Origin: a virus
Length of the DNA: 31,517 bases
Virus record (IMG/VR): IMGVR_UViG_3300010300_000057
Location: 1-31,517 of that record
Reading direction: 5' to 3' (one strand)
The notes under the pieces are model-generated. The model saw nothing but the letters and a program-made list of their open reading frames with translations. It was not told where the DNA came from and made no database searches. The position numbers were made by a program, and so were the translations under genes. Shown one piece after another: positions 1 to 13,200 of this stretch; position 1 is the stretch's first letter; each line of letters begins with the position of its first letter.

Positions 1-1239
1 AATCTTGAACTTGTAATCAAACGCTGTTGCAAACTCTTCTTGGCTGAACTGCCTGTTTCTCTCTTCATTATCACGGGTGCTAGAACTTATGTCTACTTCT
101 TGGAAACGCTGCAGGATATCTTCTATAGAACCGTCGACAGAATTGATGTCGATGTCTGATTTACGCTGTGTCAAATAGTGTCTAGTAGACAGAACTATCT
201 TTCTTTCAGAGTCTGTGATGGTCTCATAGGAGATTACATCTCCCGGCTGCACCCTACTAGACATGAGTGTACCCATCAACTTTTCATTACCCTCAGCCTT
301 CTTCGTCATAGCCAGCAGTCTGCGACCAATCGCCTTAGCACTGGCCTTAGTTACTGCAGTTGGAGCGAAAACACCACCGGGTATCTCGTTCACTGTATCT
401 TTCTGTGGTCCAAAGTCGTCAACTTGCACTACATTTTGGTCGTTGTTGGCTCGGACTTTTCCCCGAACCACTACACGGTTGAGGGTACTTTTCCCCTCAG
501 ATTCGATTGAGCCTTCAGAAACCATGGTCTGAGTGATTATGTGCTCTCTGCCATGTTTCTGCTGGTGTGAGTAATGTAGATTGCCGAATTGATCGGTGCT
601 CACATTATACCCGTCGTGCTTCGCTAGGAAACGCATAGCACTGACCCCATCCATTCCATAGAAGTCTTGCGCTACGAATGTACCACTAGGATTCTTGATA
701 GTGAGGCCGTTCAATGAATTGGTACTAGCCCTCGCTAACCTGCCGACTAGGTCAGTTGTTCGCAATCCCACGTTTGCTTTCTGACCAATCCGTACCCTTT
801 TGTCAGTAAAACCAATTTGTTTTAATTCTGCGCCCTTTAGATTTCCAAGACGGTAGCGTGTGCCCTTGGTACTACTTTCTATAGAAGCAGGTACTAAGGC
901 TTGCTCAGGGCTATCTGCACCTATGGTAAGTGGTGGCAAAACACTAGTTGTAGTAACCTTATCATCGTTTGAAAAGATGTTCCCAGTGTATCTGTGTCCA
1001 TCGCTTGAATTGTGACTGAGTCTGATTGTATCTTCCTCTTCGATAAGAGAGTATTTCCGATCGTGAGTAGGTATGAAATCGCTGGATGTAGGTGCTTTTA
1101 CTACGAACCCGCTTTGTTGCTTAGTGTATTCCCCATGTCGCACACCATTGTCTACGAACTTAGGCTTACGCACTGTCTTCATGATAGCATCTTGAGATGC
1201 GTCAGCACGGCCAGTAACTGTATTCTTACCTACTGCCAT
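1..1239 (-). CDS. Tail hub-like protein (gpD/gp27-type), 3' end cut off by window edge
   Basis: The frame is open from an ATG at 1239 through 413 codons to base 1, so the C-terminus lies outside the window. I see a GGGGAG ribosome binding site 5 nt before the ATG, overlapping the TGA of the giant gene upstream (stop at 1242-1244). The middle of the protein reads SAMRFLAKHDGYN then DQFGNLHY near residues 195-220. A strand-rich segment NRVVVRGKV follows near 250, then a helix TAVTKASAKAIGRRLLAM near 293, and RVQPGDVISYE near 330. The pattern of a V.G strand, a Ta..Aa.......l helix, and a pGDvv strand is what I know from late control protein D / gp27-like tail hub proteins, which form the ring closing the tail tube at the baseplate. 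Its position after the tail tip genes fits. Hub is the best guess; another baseplate protein is possible. Confidence 0.6.
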   Translation of the reverse strand, partial: MAVGKNTVTGRADASQDAIMKTVRKPKFVDNGVRHGEYTKQQSGFVVKAPTSSDFIPTHDRKYSLIEEEDTIRLSHNSSDGHRYTGNIFSNDDKVTTTSVLPPLTIGADSPEQALVPASIESSTKGTRYRLGNLKGAELKQIGFTDKRVRIGQKANVGLRTTDLVGRLARASTNSLNGLTIKNPSGTFVAQDFYGMDGVSAMRFLAKHDGYNVSTDQFGNLHYSHQQKHGREHIITQTMVSEGSIESEGKSTLNRVVVRGKVRANNDQNVVQVDDFGPQKDTVNEIPGGVFAPTAVTKASAKAIGRRLLAMTKKAEGNEKLMGTLMSSRVQPGDVISYETITDSERKIVLSTRHYLTQRKSDIDINSVDGSIEDILQRFQEVDISSSTRDNEERNRQFSQEEFATAFDYKFKI

Positions 1240-1241
1240 GT

Positions 1242-4200
1242 TCACTCCCCACTATGGTCACCTGTATTATAAGATGCATCCCCGTCACTACCTTTTGGAT
1301 GTAGGGTTTGGCTATGTCTTGGTTGTACATTATAATCACCCTCTTCATCATCAGGTGATTTTCGACTTGCATCTGCTCTGAAATGCTCAAGTGTGTTCTC
1401 AGACATGACTACTCTTGCTACCGGAGAGCGTATGTCAGTCTTGTCATATCCCGTTACATCTACACCCTGAATCTTAGGACCTTGACTGGTAGGTACAGTT
1501 AGACTAGAGCCGGGTGTAATTGAGTATACAGGTGCATACGGTGGGCTACTAGGAGTACCTGTTAGGGCATTCGGTGCATCACTTGTGAACAGTCCATATT
1601 TGCCTCCGGCTGTCGCTCTATAGAAGTTGGAGCCAACTTGGTCTGCACTACTCTTCATTACAGGGGCAGGTCTGAAGAACTGTACGTGCTTACTATCCAA
1701 CACTTGTGCTGGCCTATACAGGAATTCTATCTTGGAGTCAGTGAAGTTAGTGTTCTGTATGATAGGGTCGTGGTTAGCATCTTGGTATGGGTTAGATGAT
1801 GTGGACACGCCAGTTTGCCCCCAACCTTTCACATCTAATACACCCGAATACCTACTCCATTCCATGATGTAAGTTCCACCCAAAGGCCAGTATGCATGTG
1901 CATTAGAGAACCTTGTAATACCTGCAACAGGGTTAGTACTGAAATCTAATGAGGTCATATCTAAGTCGCCCAATGTACGACTTCCACCAGTCATGGCCCC
2001 TCTCAGGTTAGTCCTTTGCCCTACTTCTCTGTCAGTGTGCAAACTCGCTGCCTCTGTAGACATGATGACATATTCCCTGCTGACACCATCATTGAGTTCA
2101 GCAATTGTATCTACATCTAGTCCCATTCGGATATCATCTCTAGCAACAGGGTCTACTAACCTAGTGTCAGCAGTAACTGTTTCTACTCCTTCACCAACAG
2201 ATGCACTCGGTTTGAGTAATCCGTCTTCGTCCGCTAGATCGAGTCTTGCACTGATGCCTCTATCGATTTCACCTGCTTGTAGAGTTTCGTTACTTGGTCG
2301 AACTAATCCCTGACCAAATGCTGGCTCTGCAGTGCTGTGTGAAAGAACTAAGCCTGTTGCTTCATGAGTTTCGCTAACATCCATCAACATACTTTCGTTG
2401 AATACTGTAGGCCAGCGGACACCTCTTCCGTCACCTCTGTCACCGACACGCATAGCACTGGCTGGGTTAAACCAATCTGCAGTGCCCATGTTACTAGCGT
2501 CATTGTTAGCAGTGTTTGCGTTACCGCTGTAACGGTCATTACCGTCACCGCCGAACAAGTCATGTGCTGCTGGCCTGTGAGTTACGTTCGTATCTTTGTA
2601 AGCGTCTTCAGGATCCCAAGATGGCCTAATACCAAAGCCTCTGACAGGGAATCTGCGGACATCTTCTCCACGAGTATTGCCCCACCAATCGACCAAGTAA
2701 TACCTGTGTGCATCTGCTAACTCTGCAATACCTTTGCCTGCGTGGTCGCCGGGGTATTCTCTCCTAACCGTAGATGCGTTTCGTATAGTTCTAACTGCAC
2801 AACCGAATGGCTCTGTCATTCTTCTTCCGTCACTATATCTTACTTGTCTACCGATTTGGTCTTGATTCAACAGTGCACTGATTTGTGTTAATCTCTCTAG
2901 TATTCCTATGTAAGTAGCATTGAAATCGACATCGCTTGGAGCACCATCACCACTATCAGCACCGACATAATCCCAGCCGCTAGTCTTGTTATCTTGCTGA
3001 ACAAATGGTCCGTGATAGTACCCATGTAGTGCGTTTGAGTCAGCGACTTCTAACCAGCCCCTTACATAGTTAGACCAGCGAGGTCTGTTGTAAGCCTGTC
3101 GAATTCCAAATCTGAATCCAAAACAATAGTTACGAGCATATGCTGATGCAGATGTCATTTCAGCGTAGGTACGAGTTCTAATTCCTGTATTGTCATCAAA
3201 GCCACCACAGTCCATTCCGTGAGTTTCGCCACCCCAGCCAATCAATGCAGAGGTATATGATTCTAAGCGACTCACTCCTCCGCCACCATGAGAACCACCC
3301 GGCCAAAATCCTGCGAAGTTATACTTGTCTGAGCCATCTGTACCTCCTTGGTGGTCAAGCGTACCGCTTCCGTCTACACGGGCATCCATCTGTGCAGCAG
3401 TGTATATTGAACCGTCGTGGAATAACGCTGTGAATACATCGTTATCAGCGTCATGTGGCGGAGCAACCCACTTCATAGCAAAACCAAATGGCCCCTTACT
3501 AGCAACATAGTTGAAGTCGTGATAGTGAATAGTCTCAAAGTATTCAGGTACGTGGTTATACGGTTTCTTGTCTACGGGTGTATCTGCGACTCCCGTTTTA
3601 TCGTAGAAATTACGTGTGCCACCAGTAGCAGTATCACTGTACCAAGTAAACGGTCTACCTAGATTCGGATGCCACAAACACAAGTATGCGTCGGGTAAAT
3701 GCAGACTGTTTGTATCTCCAGTTCCATCAACCAATGATTTGCTGAACTTGTCTTCCAACTTTCTCGGTGGGAATAATCTTGTAGCAATGCTTGATTTGGT
3801 ATCAGTATAAATAGTATCAGAAGCGTATGTATTGTAAGGTCTCGTTAGTTTGAGAATTGTATCTGCACCAATGTTAGCCCAAAACTCTGTGCTACCTGTT
3901 ACACTTTCAAATGTAGTCGATTCACCCAAAGTGGCGTGTGCAAGGGTACCTGTTCTATTTCCATATGTCGCAGTGTACCTTATGCCATTCTTTGTATATT
4001 CCAACTCCTCATCGTAATAAGGCTCTACAGGGAACAAATCATTGTTGTCAACGGTGATAGTAGATGCACCGCTGTTTACAGAGAGAACTACACAAGTTGG
4101 ATTTAGGCTCCTATTACGCCTGTGTACTTCATAGATATCCATGAAAGATGTAGGATAACCAGCAATTGTAATCTGTGCACCTACACAACCGTAAGACATT

Positions 4201-7200
4201 CTACAGAATTCGTAATAGTTGTCAGGCTTGTGCCACTCCAAATGTTTGAATTTACTAGCACCGGCACTACCAGCACCACCTTTGTGCAATATGCCCCACC
4301 AAGGAATGGTTACAGTGTAACCCGGAGTAGCACTGCTAAACATTCCCGGTCTGTATGGCAAACTTCTGCGAGTCAGTGACGAAGAAGTAGTCTCTTGTAC
4401 ACCTAATGGGTTGTAAAGTCCAAGTGTAGGCATGTTTGTGAAATGACTGCCGGAATCAGGTTCGATGTCGAGAATAACTTCGTTGATTATTACTTCACAC
4501 CCTCTAACATCGGCCATTATTGCCTCAGCCAAGATAAGCGTGTGTGCTCCGTTTGTACTGATATCTTGCTCAATTGCAATCACTGTGTTTACCTGTTGCC
4601 CTGTCAATTCCACTACCGAGCCATCAGGTGTATCTGCTGCAGGTCCGTTTGCATGGAAGCCCTTGAGTTGTTGCTTGAAGACGTTAGGCTGTATTACAAT
4701 TTGATAAGCCCCTACCTCCATCGGATCGGGGAAATGGTTGTTGAGTGTGTATGTGCCAGCCGCTTCTAACACTAATTCGTGCCCACCAGCAGCATTCTTT
4801 GTACCTGCATCTCCTACAGATGCAGCGATACCGTAGCCTTCGTACTTGACTTTGGTTTCAGTCAACAGTGTAAATCCTCCACCGTGTATATCGGATGGAG
4901 AGAATGCAGCAGTTGGGCCGGAGAAATAGATGTAAGGGTCTCGACCCGGTTCATGTGTAGTTGTAGTTGCAGTACCGCTAGTTCTAGTTGCTTCATTTGT
5001 ACCAACTAAACTGTCTATTGCAGGTGCGTTATTGGATGTCCTACAACTTTGATTCAGTTGATACAGCCTCTGATAAGCAGGGTGGGCGTAATGACCCGGC
5101 AGCAAAGCCATAGTTGGATTGACATAGTGATGGCCCATTCTTGGAATAGGCATAGGTGTCATCTTAGGCTTAGTTAGATTATCATGGGCAGTAGAGAACG
5201 GCTTAACCATGGCACCGGTATTTGCGGGTAAATTAGTGTAAAGGGTGTGCCAATCTGTAATTTTCATATCAGGACTTGCACCACTGTATTCACTGTGGTC
5301 ACGGAGTCTGCGAGATGCAAATATGCGAGTGCTACCTGCAGGCATGTAGTAAGAAGGAACAACCTTCAAACCAGTCTTACCTGTAACAAATTCTACAAAG
5401 TCAGGAGAGTATACTACTCCTGTAAAGGTACTACCTGAAACACCTGTGTAAGAAGCAATCACTCCCTTGTCAGTATTAGGGTCGTAAACTCTGAGGAAAT
5501 ATCTACCGCCACTCTGCTCTGATGTATCTAACCAAGTAGCAGATTCAGGAGCACTACCAACTGTAATGACGGAACCACTGTAACTAGAATATGTCAATTC
5601 ATCAACATCATCTCTGTGAGTCATACTCACGCCCATTTTTGTTACATGGAAATACAAACTCCTGTCGTGCGGCTCATAAGAAGTAGAGAGTGGTTTGTTA
5701 CCTGTGTGGTCTTGCCAGCCTTCTGAAGTAGATGCAGGGAAATTCAACCTATGTTCATTCTTATCAATATCAACATCAACTAAGTCTTGGCTCAAGTGCT
5801 CCCACCCATTGTTTTCCCAAGTAGGCCAAAGGCGGGGACCTGCATATGTATTATCGAACATATCCGTGATATGTTGTATTGGTTGTGCTGGATGTTGTAA
5901 ACCACCTGAACCAATAGTCTCATTCTGATAGGCTTGGATGCGATCGAATCCGGGCCTCACAATGACATTGCCGGGTATTTCGTCAGGATTAGGTAACCTA
6001 ATCTTCATGTTAGGAGAGACACCTGTACCTGCAAGGGCTGGTGCTAGACCTTGTATCTCTCTGTCACTGACATGTCTAAAGTCCATGATGACTGTGCCTA
6101 GCGGAGAGCCACCCTCTAGCCTGTGCTCTTGACCTGTATCGTCAACAACAGTCATGCTTTGGAACTGTAACTCCTCGTTTGGAATCATTAGTGCGTTCTT
6201 AATTTCTATTGGGTGTTGTTCTGCTAGTTGTGGGTGAGACAGTTCCTGAGCCTGTATTACAGGGAACATGGCGGAGTTAGTAGATTCAAAACTAAACCTG
6301 ACGTTGCCCAGCACCTTCTCTCCGACTAACTTGTAATCACTGCCGTCTTTGCGCTTTACCCAAGGTACAGCACCTAGTCCTCTTGCATTAGCAGCAGGCA
6401 TAGTCAGGCTACCACCATCCATTCGTTTCCAAACGATGTGTTCAGCCGAAAAGTTACGAGCAGCACTTCGCTTTTCATAGTAACCAAATAGACCGGGATG
6501 AGGCATAGCGGTGACTGCTGCTGAAGGATTCAAGTAATCGTCTAGTCCGCTATTACCTATACATTCCACACCGTATGTACCAAAATCCTCATGGAAGTTT
6601 GAGCCTTTAATTATACTCTCATCCCAAAACAAATCACCAGTTGGATGCAGACAAGGGTTTGCTTGTACCATATCACCTGACTGTATAGTGCGATGCCATT
6701 CAGCGTCAGTAGGTGCGCTGCCGGAAGCAGGATAATCTGAGTTGTCAAAAGGCCTTGTGAAGCCGGTGTGCATTTGTGCTTCTACACGAGGGCCAGCGTT
6801 AGCATAAGCAACATACCTAGACTTATTGTGGACTTTGTCAGTGTCCCATTGAATAGTACCGGCATGTAGAATGTTACCATTTTCCTTTGCCATTAACCAA
6901 TCGCCTGAACATAGAATGCCATCTCTGTCTGCTTTGGCAATCAGTGGTAATTCACTTTCATTAGTTATTGCAATCAAATGCCTCGATGATAATCCGTTTA
7001 CACAGGCTTCTGAGAAAGTAGCGGTAGCAACATCGCCCGTACCTACAGGGGCTGAAGATGCAAGGCATGTTTCTGCTGCGCCATACGGATTGAAGCCGAG
7101 GAACGGATGCCAAGCACCAAGTCCAGCAGGGTAAACTCCTGAACCTATTTGAGTACCGGTGTATGAATTGAGATAGGAATATGCTTCGCCAGCCCACCCT

Positions 7201-10200
7201 ACTGCGCCAACTGGCTTAGTTCTATCAATTGCATCAATCAAGCCGTTGTAATGCACTTGGCACATGTGGTCTCTTGAAGTAACACTACTGTCGTTATTGT
7301 GTCTGTGTGTTCCTGCCTTTGTCCAAACATATGCTTTGTAATTACTATCAATAGTAATATCTGCCCCTGTAACAGGACTGGTGACGTTGGTGTTACCAGT
7401 AGTATCATCGATTGTTACTCTAGCATCATCGCTAGCACCGGGTTGAATAATAATTACTTCTTCGCCGGGAACATACCCTGAACCCGGATTGTTTATTGTT
7501 ACACCAGTTACTTGTCCCGAACCATTGACTGTGATATCGACTGTCAAACCATTACCGTTCTGTGAGCCACCGGAGCCATCAGTGACTACATTACTTGCCG
7601 CTGTATATCCACCTGTTCCTGCTGGACTGATGATTGAAATTGCAGAGACAGAGGTAGTTGTGGGTCCTTTGCCTAATGTAAAGGTAGTGTTAGGTGAACT
7701 AATTGTTTGACTGACATAGGGTGCGAACCCTGCTTCACTACCGCTAAATCTGAGCCAACCATAATCAGGTAAAGTAGTAGCCGTGCTTGTTACTCTAACG
7801 CTGGCAGCAGTACCACCTGACTCCGCAGTATACTGATTTACTGCAAGTTCTACCCAACCGTATCTATCCTGCTTGTGTGCGTTTTGCATAGAAGGCAGGA
7901 ATGTACCACCAATTGCTTTTAGTGGATCTTTACCGGGGAATGTGTTGATAGATGCGCTAATTACTGCACCTAATTCTTCTGCATTCTGTACACGGGTAGC
8001 GTCTATCAAAACTATGTTAGCATCACTCAGTTGGCTATCCTCAGAGCCACTTCCATAGGCCGCTAGATAGGCCTCGGCTAACAAACCACATGGTCTAAAC
8101 GCAGACACATTGTGTTTGTTAGCACTACCTGTAGCAAGCCTACCTGTCTCAATAGGATGTTTAGGATTGAGATTGATATGGTTATCGAGGAAGTGTCCTC
8201 CGGGATGGTAACCACCATCCATGTGCCAAATCGCAAATGCCTTTTTGGTAGTGGGGTAAGTGCTACTTTCCAAATGGTTACCATTAATATCAGTAAAAGG
8301 ATAGTTGAAAGGATGAGCAGATGGTGCAGTCAAGCCGCTAGGATATTGTAAGTCTGTACCTTCGTAATAAAATGCCTTATCGTAAGTCTGAAGCATTTCT
8401 CCAGTACCGCTAGCGAGAACACTAGGGAGTCCTTTAGTTGGTTCCCAATTCATATCGTAATTAAAGCCTCTAACTTTGTTCTTTTGGAAAAATGACGTTC
8501 GTGGCAAGTGTGCAGATGCAGCCAATGTTCGATTAAATCCGCTTGAAGTATCATGCCCATTCGCTAATTGATTTGGTAAGAATGACGGAGAGTCACCTGT
8601 TGTATAAATTGGAACGGCACTGTACCCGTTCCCTGTAGTGACTATGTTCGATCCTTGTGGTTCAAATGCAGCGGTGTTGTGAGGGAATGCTTGGCCGGGA
8701 CCAAACACCATGTACACAGTTTGGTCCAAAGTGTCACCTTCTGCACTATATCTTGCATGAGGGTGAGCAAATCTGAGTATGATTGGGCTAGGTATGTTAG
8801 TTGAAACTGTGTTTGTTAAATCAGTGTAAGTAATACCAGTGGCCTTAGTGTTAGCACCTTTTGCCATATCAAACGTCAAAATACCATCTTGGTTGAACAT
8901 CGGTGGATTGTTTTTCCCTTTGTGGTCATCTAAGTAGGGTGTACCGGGGAACATTGCTAACATAGCGTTAGTGTCAAGTAAAGCATAGGAACCAGCGATT
9001 TCTCCAACATTTTGTAGACCAGCAGAACCTGTTGGGCCACCAGCGTATGGGTGAGTGTAGAATTCACCGTAATCATTTTGCGTACCGTCATTGATGTCCA
9101 TTACTACTCCACTAAAACCACCACCAAAGTAAAGTGGTACCCAGTGGTCAGGACTATCTCTACCGCCTCTGAAGTAAAGGAATGGACTAGACATTTTACT
9201 ACCGGCTCTACGAATGCCATCCGTTTTCATACCGTTTTTGACATCTCCATTCCGCATGAGAATTTCAGTGCCGGAAATAGTAGAGTTATTGAAATTGGTA
9301 CTAGTGCCTGTAGCGGCAGAATAATCTAATTTTATTTCTGCATCAGAGCCACCCCTGTGACTTTTTACTTCTGCATATTCATTAGAACCTAACCAAAGAG
9401 TAAACCGCTCGCCCCAACTTTCTGCGTTATCCGAACCGGGTACACAAATAGAGTACATGTAAGTATTACTTGCTAAAACCAAATGAGCACTCGAAATTGA
9501 ACTTAAAGTAATCATAGGACTATCTACCTTTGGAATTATGTGGTCACCGGCAACACTAGTGTAGTTTTCACCACGAAGGTTTCTTTGCCATGTAGATGTA
9601 TCAACAGGGTTATTTTGGCTGTCGACTAGTATAGGTGTGGCTGTGTTAGCGTTAGTCCCCTTATATCGAGTAGTGATGTGCAAAACCGTGTAAGGTATGT
9701 AGCCCACGTCTAATCTAGTGCCATCGTCCCTTTCCGAATCACTAAGTCCACCAGTGTGCTTACTAGAAACGACAGCATCACTGCTCGCACCTTCTAGTAG
9801 TCCCCAATCTCTACCTCTGCTGACTTCAAACAGTTTGCTGAGAGGAATTTGACTCTTAGTACTAGTTTTGATTCTAATAGCAGTAGGGCTTACTCCCCAT
9901 TCACGTAACGTGCGACCATCGGGTGCAAACATATCAGTGCAGTCGAAACTAGTTGCCTCTACACTTTGGTCACTAGGATCGCTCATGGTTAGGGCGTATT
10001 CTACTGCTGCAGCAATCACCTCATCAGTGAGAACACTAGTGAAATTTAGTCTTGGACTGATTAGTAAACCTTCACTTCCAGTTATAGCACGACCACCTGT
10101 ACAGCCATAGAAGTAGTGTTTGTTAGATGCTCCAGTATCACCATCTTTGTCAAAATGAGAACGACTTGTATAATGAATAGTTATACCTTGGTCTCCTAAT

Positions 10201-13200
10201 GGACTACCACTAGCATCATCTGTAAGTTGTATCATACCTGATTCGGGGAACCCTAAGTAACCAAGTATGTCAGGATGAGACAGTGTACCAGCCGTATCAT
10301 AAGGAGCAGTAAATACTATGTCGAGAGTTTGCCCGGTTCCAATGGGTTTGTTAGCATTGACATGAATTCCTACAGCAGGTGATGGGTAGTTATTCCAAAG
10401 ATTACCTTTGAAGGATTGAAGAGTACCGCCAGTTTTCTCGCCGCATACTTCTCCTTTACCTATCATGTGTTTACCGATTGTAAAGCCACCTTGTGCTACA
10501 TCTTTGTCATCAAAGTAGATTACTACTTCTTCATCAAATGTAGGAGGAACCATGGTCAAGTCATTGCCAAATGGCTGACCGCATTCTTTGTACACCATTC
10601 GGACAGTGTGGTTGTTACCTGTGTGGTCAGTAAATCGAATACCATACAGGTTGCCGTCGCCTATGTTTGTAGGCTTCATTTGGTCTTCAGGTATATAGCC
10701 AGTGGTGCTACTAGTAGCGTTGAAAATGGTGGTACCCAGCATAGGCGTTGCTACATTAGCAGCATTCCCATAAATCGCTTCAAACCGAGCATCCCCATCT
10801 CTACCAACTCCCCATTTACCTGTATTAGGTGCCCAGCCGGGAATACCAGCCTGTGTAAGGCCACCGAAATTAATACGGGCTTTTGCAGAAGTTCCAACTC
10901 TGAGTCCATCTACGAGTGTAGAAGATGGACTCTTTGTCTCAAACGATTCGTTGATAACTGTGTTTGAGTTTCTTCCCGATGCGTTTTCTCGGAATGTATC
11001 TGCTTTCTGCGTAGATCCAGCGACGGTTTCAGGCCCAAGACTCAAATTGTTTTCAAAAGAGTCTAGGGTCTCTTCAGGGGGTATGAATTCTTTGAGCGTA
11101 GTAATAGGTGCAAATGGCCTACCGAATCTGTTGATAGGCATAGGTGCAGGGTGCATGTTTTCTCCTGTCATTTCGTCAGGCTGGCACCAATAGTTCCTAA
11201 ATCTACCACCGTGACCTATTAGGTACTGTGGGCGATAAGGACTCTGCGCACGACTATTGTCTAACCAAACACAGAAATTCCTGCCTTGTGCACCCGGAAC
11301 GGTAGAGTGAATGACAATGGAAAATCCTTCCTTGCCGTTGGAATCTAACATAACTCTACCTAAGTGAGCACGTACATAACCCATGTGCGTCCCTTTGTCA
11401 TGGCTAGAGAATCCTTTCTTAACATCCCAAAATGGTGCTGGGTCGTGAGTAGAACCAGTGCTTTTACCCAAGTGCTGCTCTGCTGTCTTTTTGATATGAG
11501 TTCTACCGTTCTTAGCACCTGCTTGGTTGATTAGTCTGACAACTTCAAGAGCAGCAGACTCTATGTTAGTTACACCATCTTTCAAAGCGACTTCGCCCAA
11601 ATCAACAGTCAATCTGCGAACGAAATCCATTTGTGTCCAATGGTCTAAATGCTGTAGACGGGTTTCTTCATGCCCACTCAAATCTAACGCTGAAGAACGA
11701 ATACCCTTCAGTGCAAGGAACGCAGGTATAGCACGAGTTCCATCAGGAGTATCGAAGAAAGTAGATACTTCTCTTGAGTCTTTATCAATTTGCTCATGTA
11801 ATAGACCAGCATCATTTGAGTTAATTACTGCGTCATTAGTTCTAGGCATTCCGTTATTTGTGGCGTATTTAGAGCCTACATCCGGTGCATGCGGTGAGAG
11901 GATTGTACCCGTACTAGCGTTCCATGTGCTCTTGTGTGAATATGCAGCCTCAATAAACTGAGACTTAGTAGTTGAAGTAAGGTACTTGTTTTGACTTGGG
12001 AAACCGGAGGCTACATCTAATTGAGAGCCGGAATCTGCGTCACTATGAGAAATAGCACCTGCAGTAGTACTAGGTTCAGTTCCTATCTTGATTGCATCTG
12101 CGCTACTTTGTACTTGCATCCATAAGTCTTGGAATGCGATGAATTCACGGTCATGCGCTACATCATAAAGCAGGACACGGGCATGCTCATCAGATGACTG
12201 GTACGGATCTATGTAGGCAACTGTAGGTGCTAAATCAGCGGACAAACCTAGTGCTTCATAGTTCAACTCAATTGTTTTATTGACGTGCTGTACGAAGTTT
12301 TCTGCAGTTTCAATACAAGTATTACCAATCAAAAAGTTCTCCAACGGTGTACTGCTTCTAGGGTTTGCATTCATTGCACCTTGCCCACCGTTGAATCCTG
12401 TCCACACTTTACCTTCGTTTAGCGTACCTCTACTTTTACAGAATAGACCCTCAATCGAATGAGGATTAGTATAGTGCATGTTCATCCAAACTGTGTCACC
12501 ATCACGCAAACCTCCCGGTGCGTAAGGATAAGCCCAACTTCTATTCAAGAATGCCTTTTCATTTACTTCAGGATATATTGTAGTCGGACTTGCATGCATG
12601 TCAACTAGTACGACTTCATCACCCTCAGATGGAGTGAAGGCTGTATCTCTTTGGTTGAGAGTGATTGTTGTGTTAGTTCTTGATTCGTAATGTGCATAAC
12701 TGACAGTGCCACTTGCATTCCTGTATGCTAATCGGTACCGATAGCCTGCGTAACCTTCTACCCCTTCTCTATCTTCAGGGAAAAGACTAGCATCTTTTAG
12801 ATTCAGCACATTTGTACTTGTATTTAAAGCCAAAACTACACCTTTCGCCCTACCACTTTGAATTCTGTCAAGGTGAGGATTGACACGAGGTCCTGCTCTA
12901 AATTCAACCGCACTGACGTATTGCTTCATACCATAATCTACGTTGCCACCTTGTGTCATTACGTTCGACCTATCATAGTAGAATGAACGCCTACCCTCAT
13001 ATCCGGCACTCTCTAGTAATGGGTTGTCTGCGATAGGGCTGTAATTCATGTCTTGGTAACCCGGACCCGGAGTTAACTGTACACCCACTGCGAACTCTTT
13101 GACGAAGTTTTTACTCATTGCAAAATTACCACCAGCAGTTGCCGCTGACGCTGCTGTGATTGTATTGTTAGTTGTATCTCTATCAATGTAAAGCACCCAC

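Noticed and set aside
178-532. Two overlapping plus-strand frames near the left edge
   Set aside because: Both are antisense to the hub-like frame, which has a good start, ribosome binding site and recognisable hub-like phrases.
3180-3310. Gly/Trp-rich patch with a nearby YCFGFRFG phrase, considered as a C-type lectin target of a diversity-generating retroelement
   Set aside because: The phrase is far from the C-terminus, no reverse transcriptase or template repeat is visible, and the resemblance is only a few residues.
6961-7197. 78-residue minus-strand frame inside the giant gene
   Set aside because: It overlaps the giant frame on the same strand in another register, and its sequence shows no domain features or good ribosome binding site.
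10416-10967. 183-residue plus-strand frame inside the giant gene
   Set aside because: It lies opposite a strongly coding frame, starts without a ribosome binding site, and its composition (scattered Cys, Ser, Ile runs) looks like an antisense shadow. The other plus-strand frames of 60-170 residues are rejected for the same reason.
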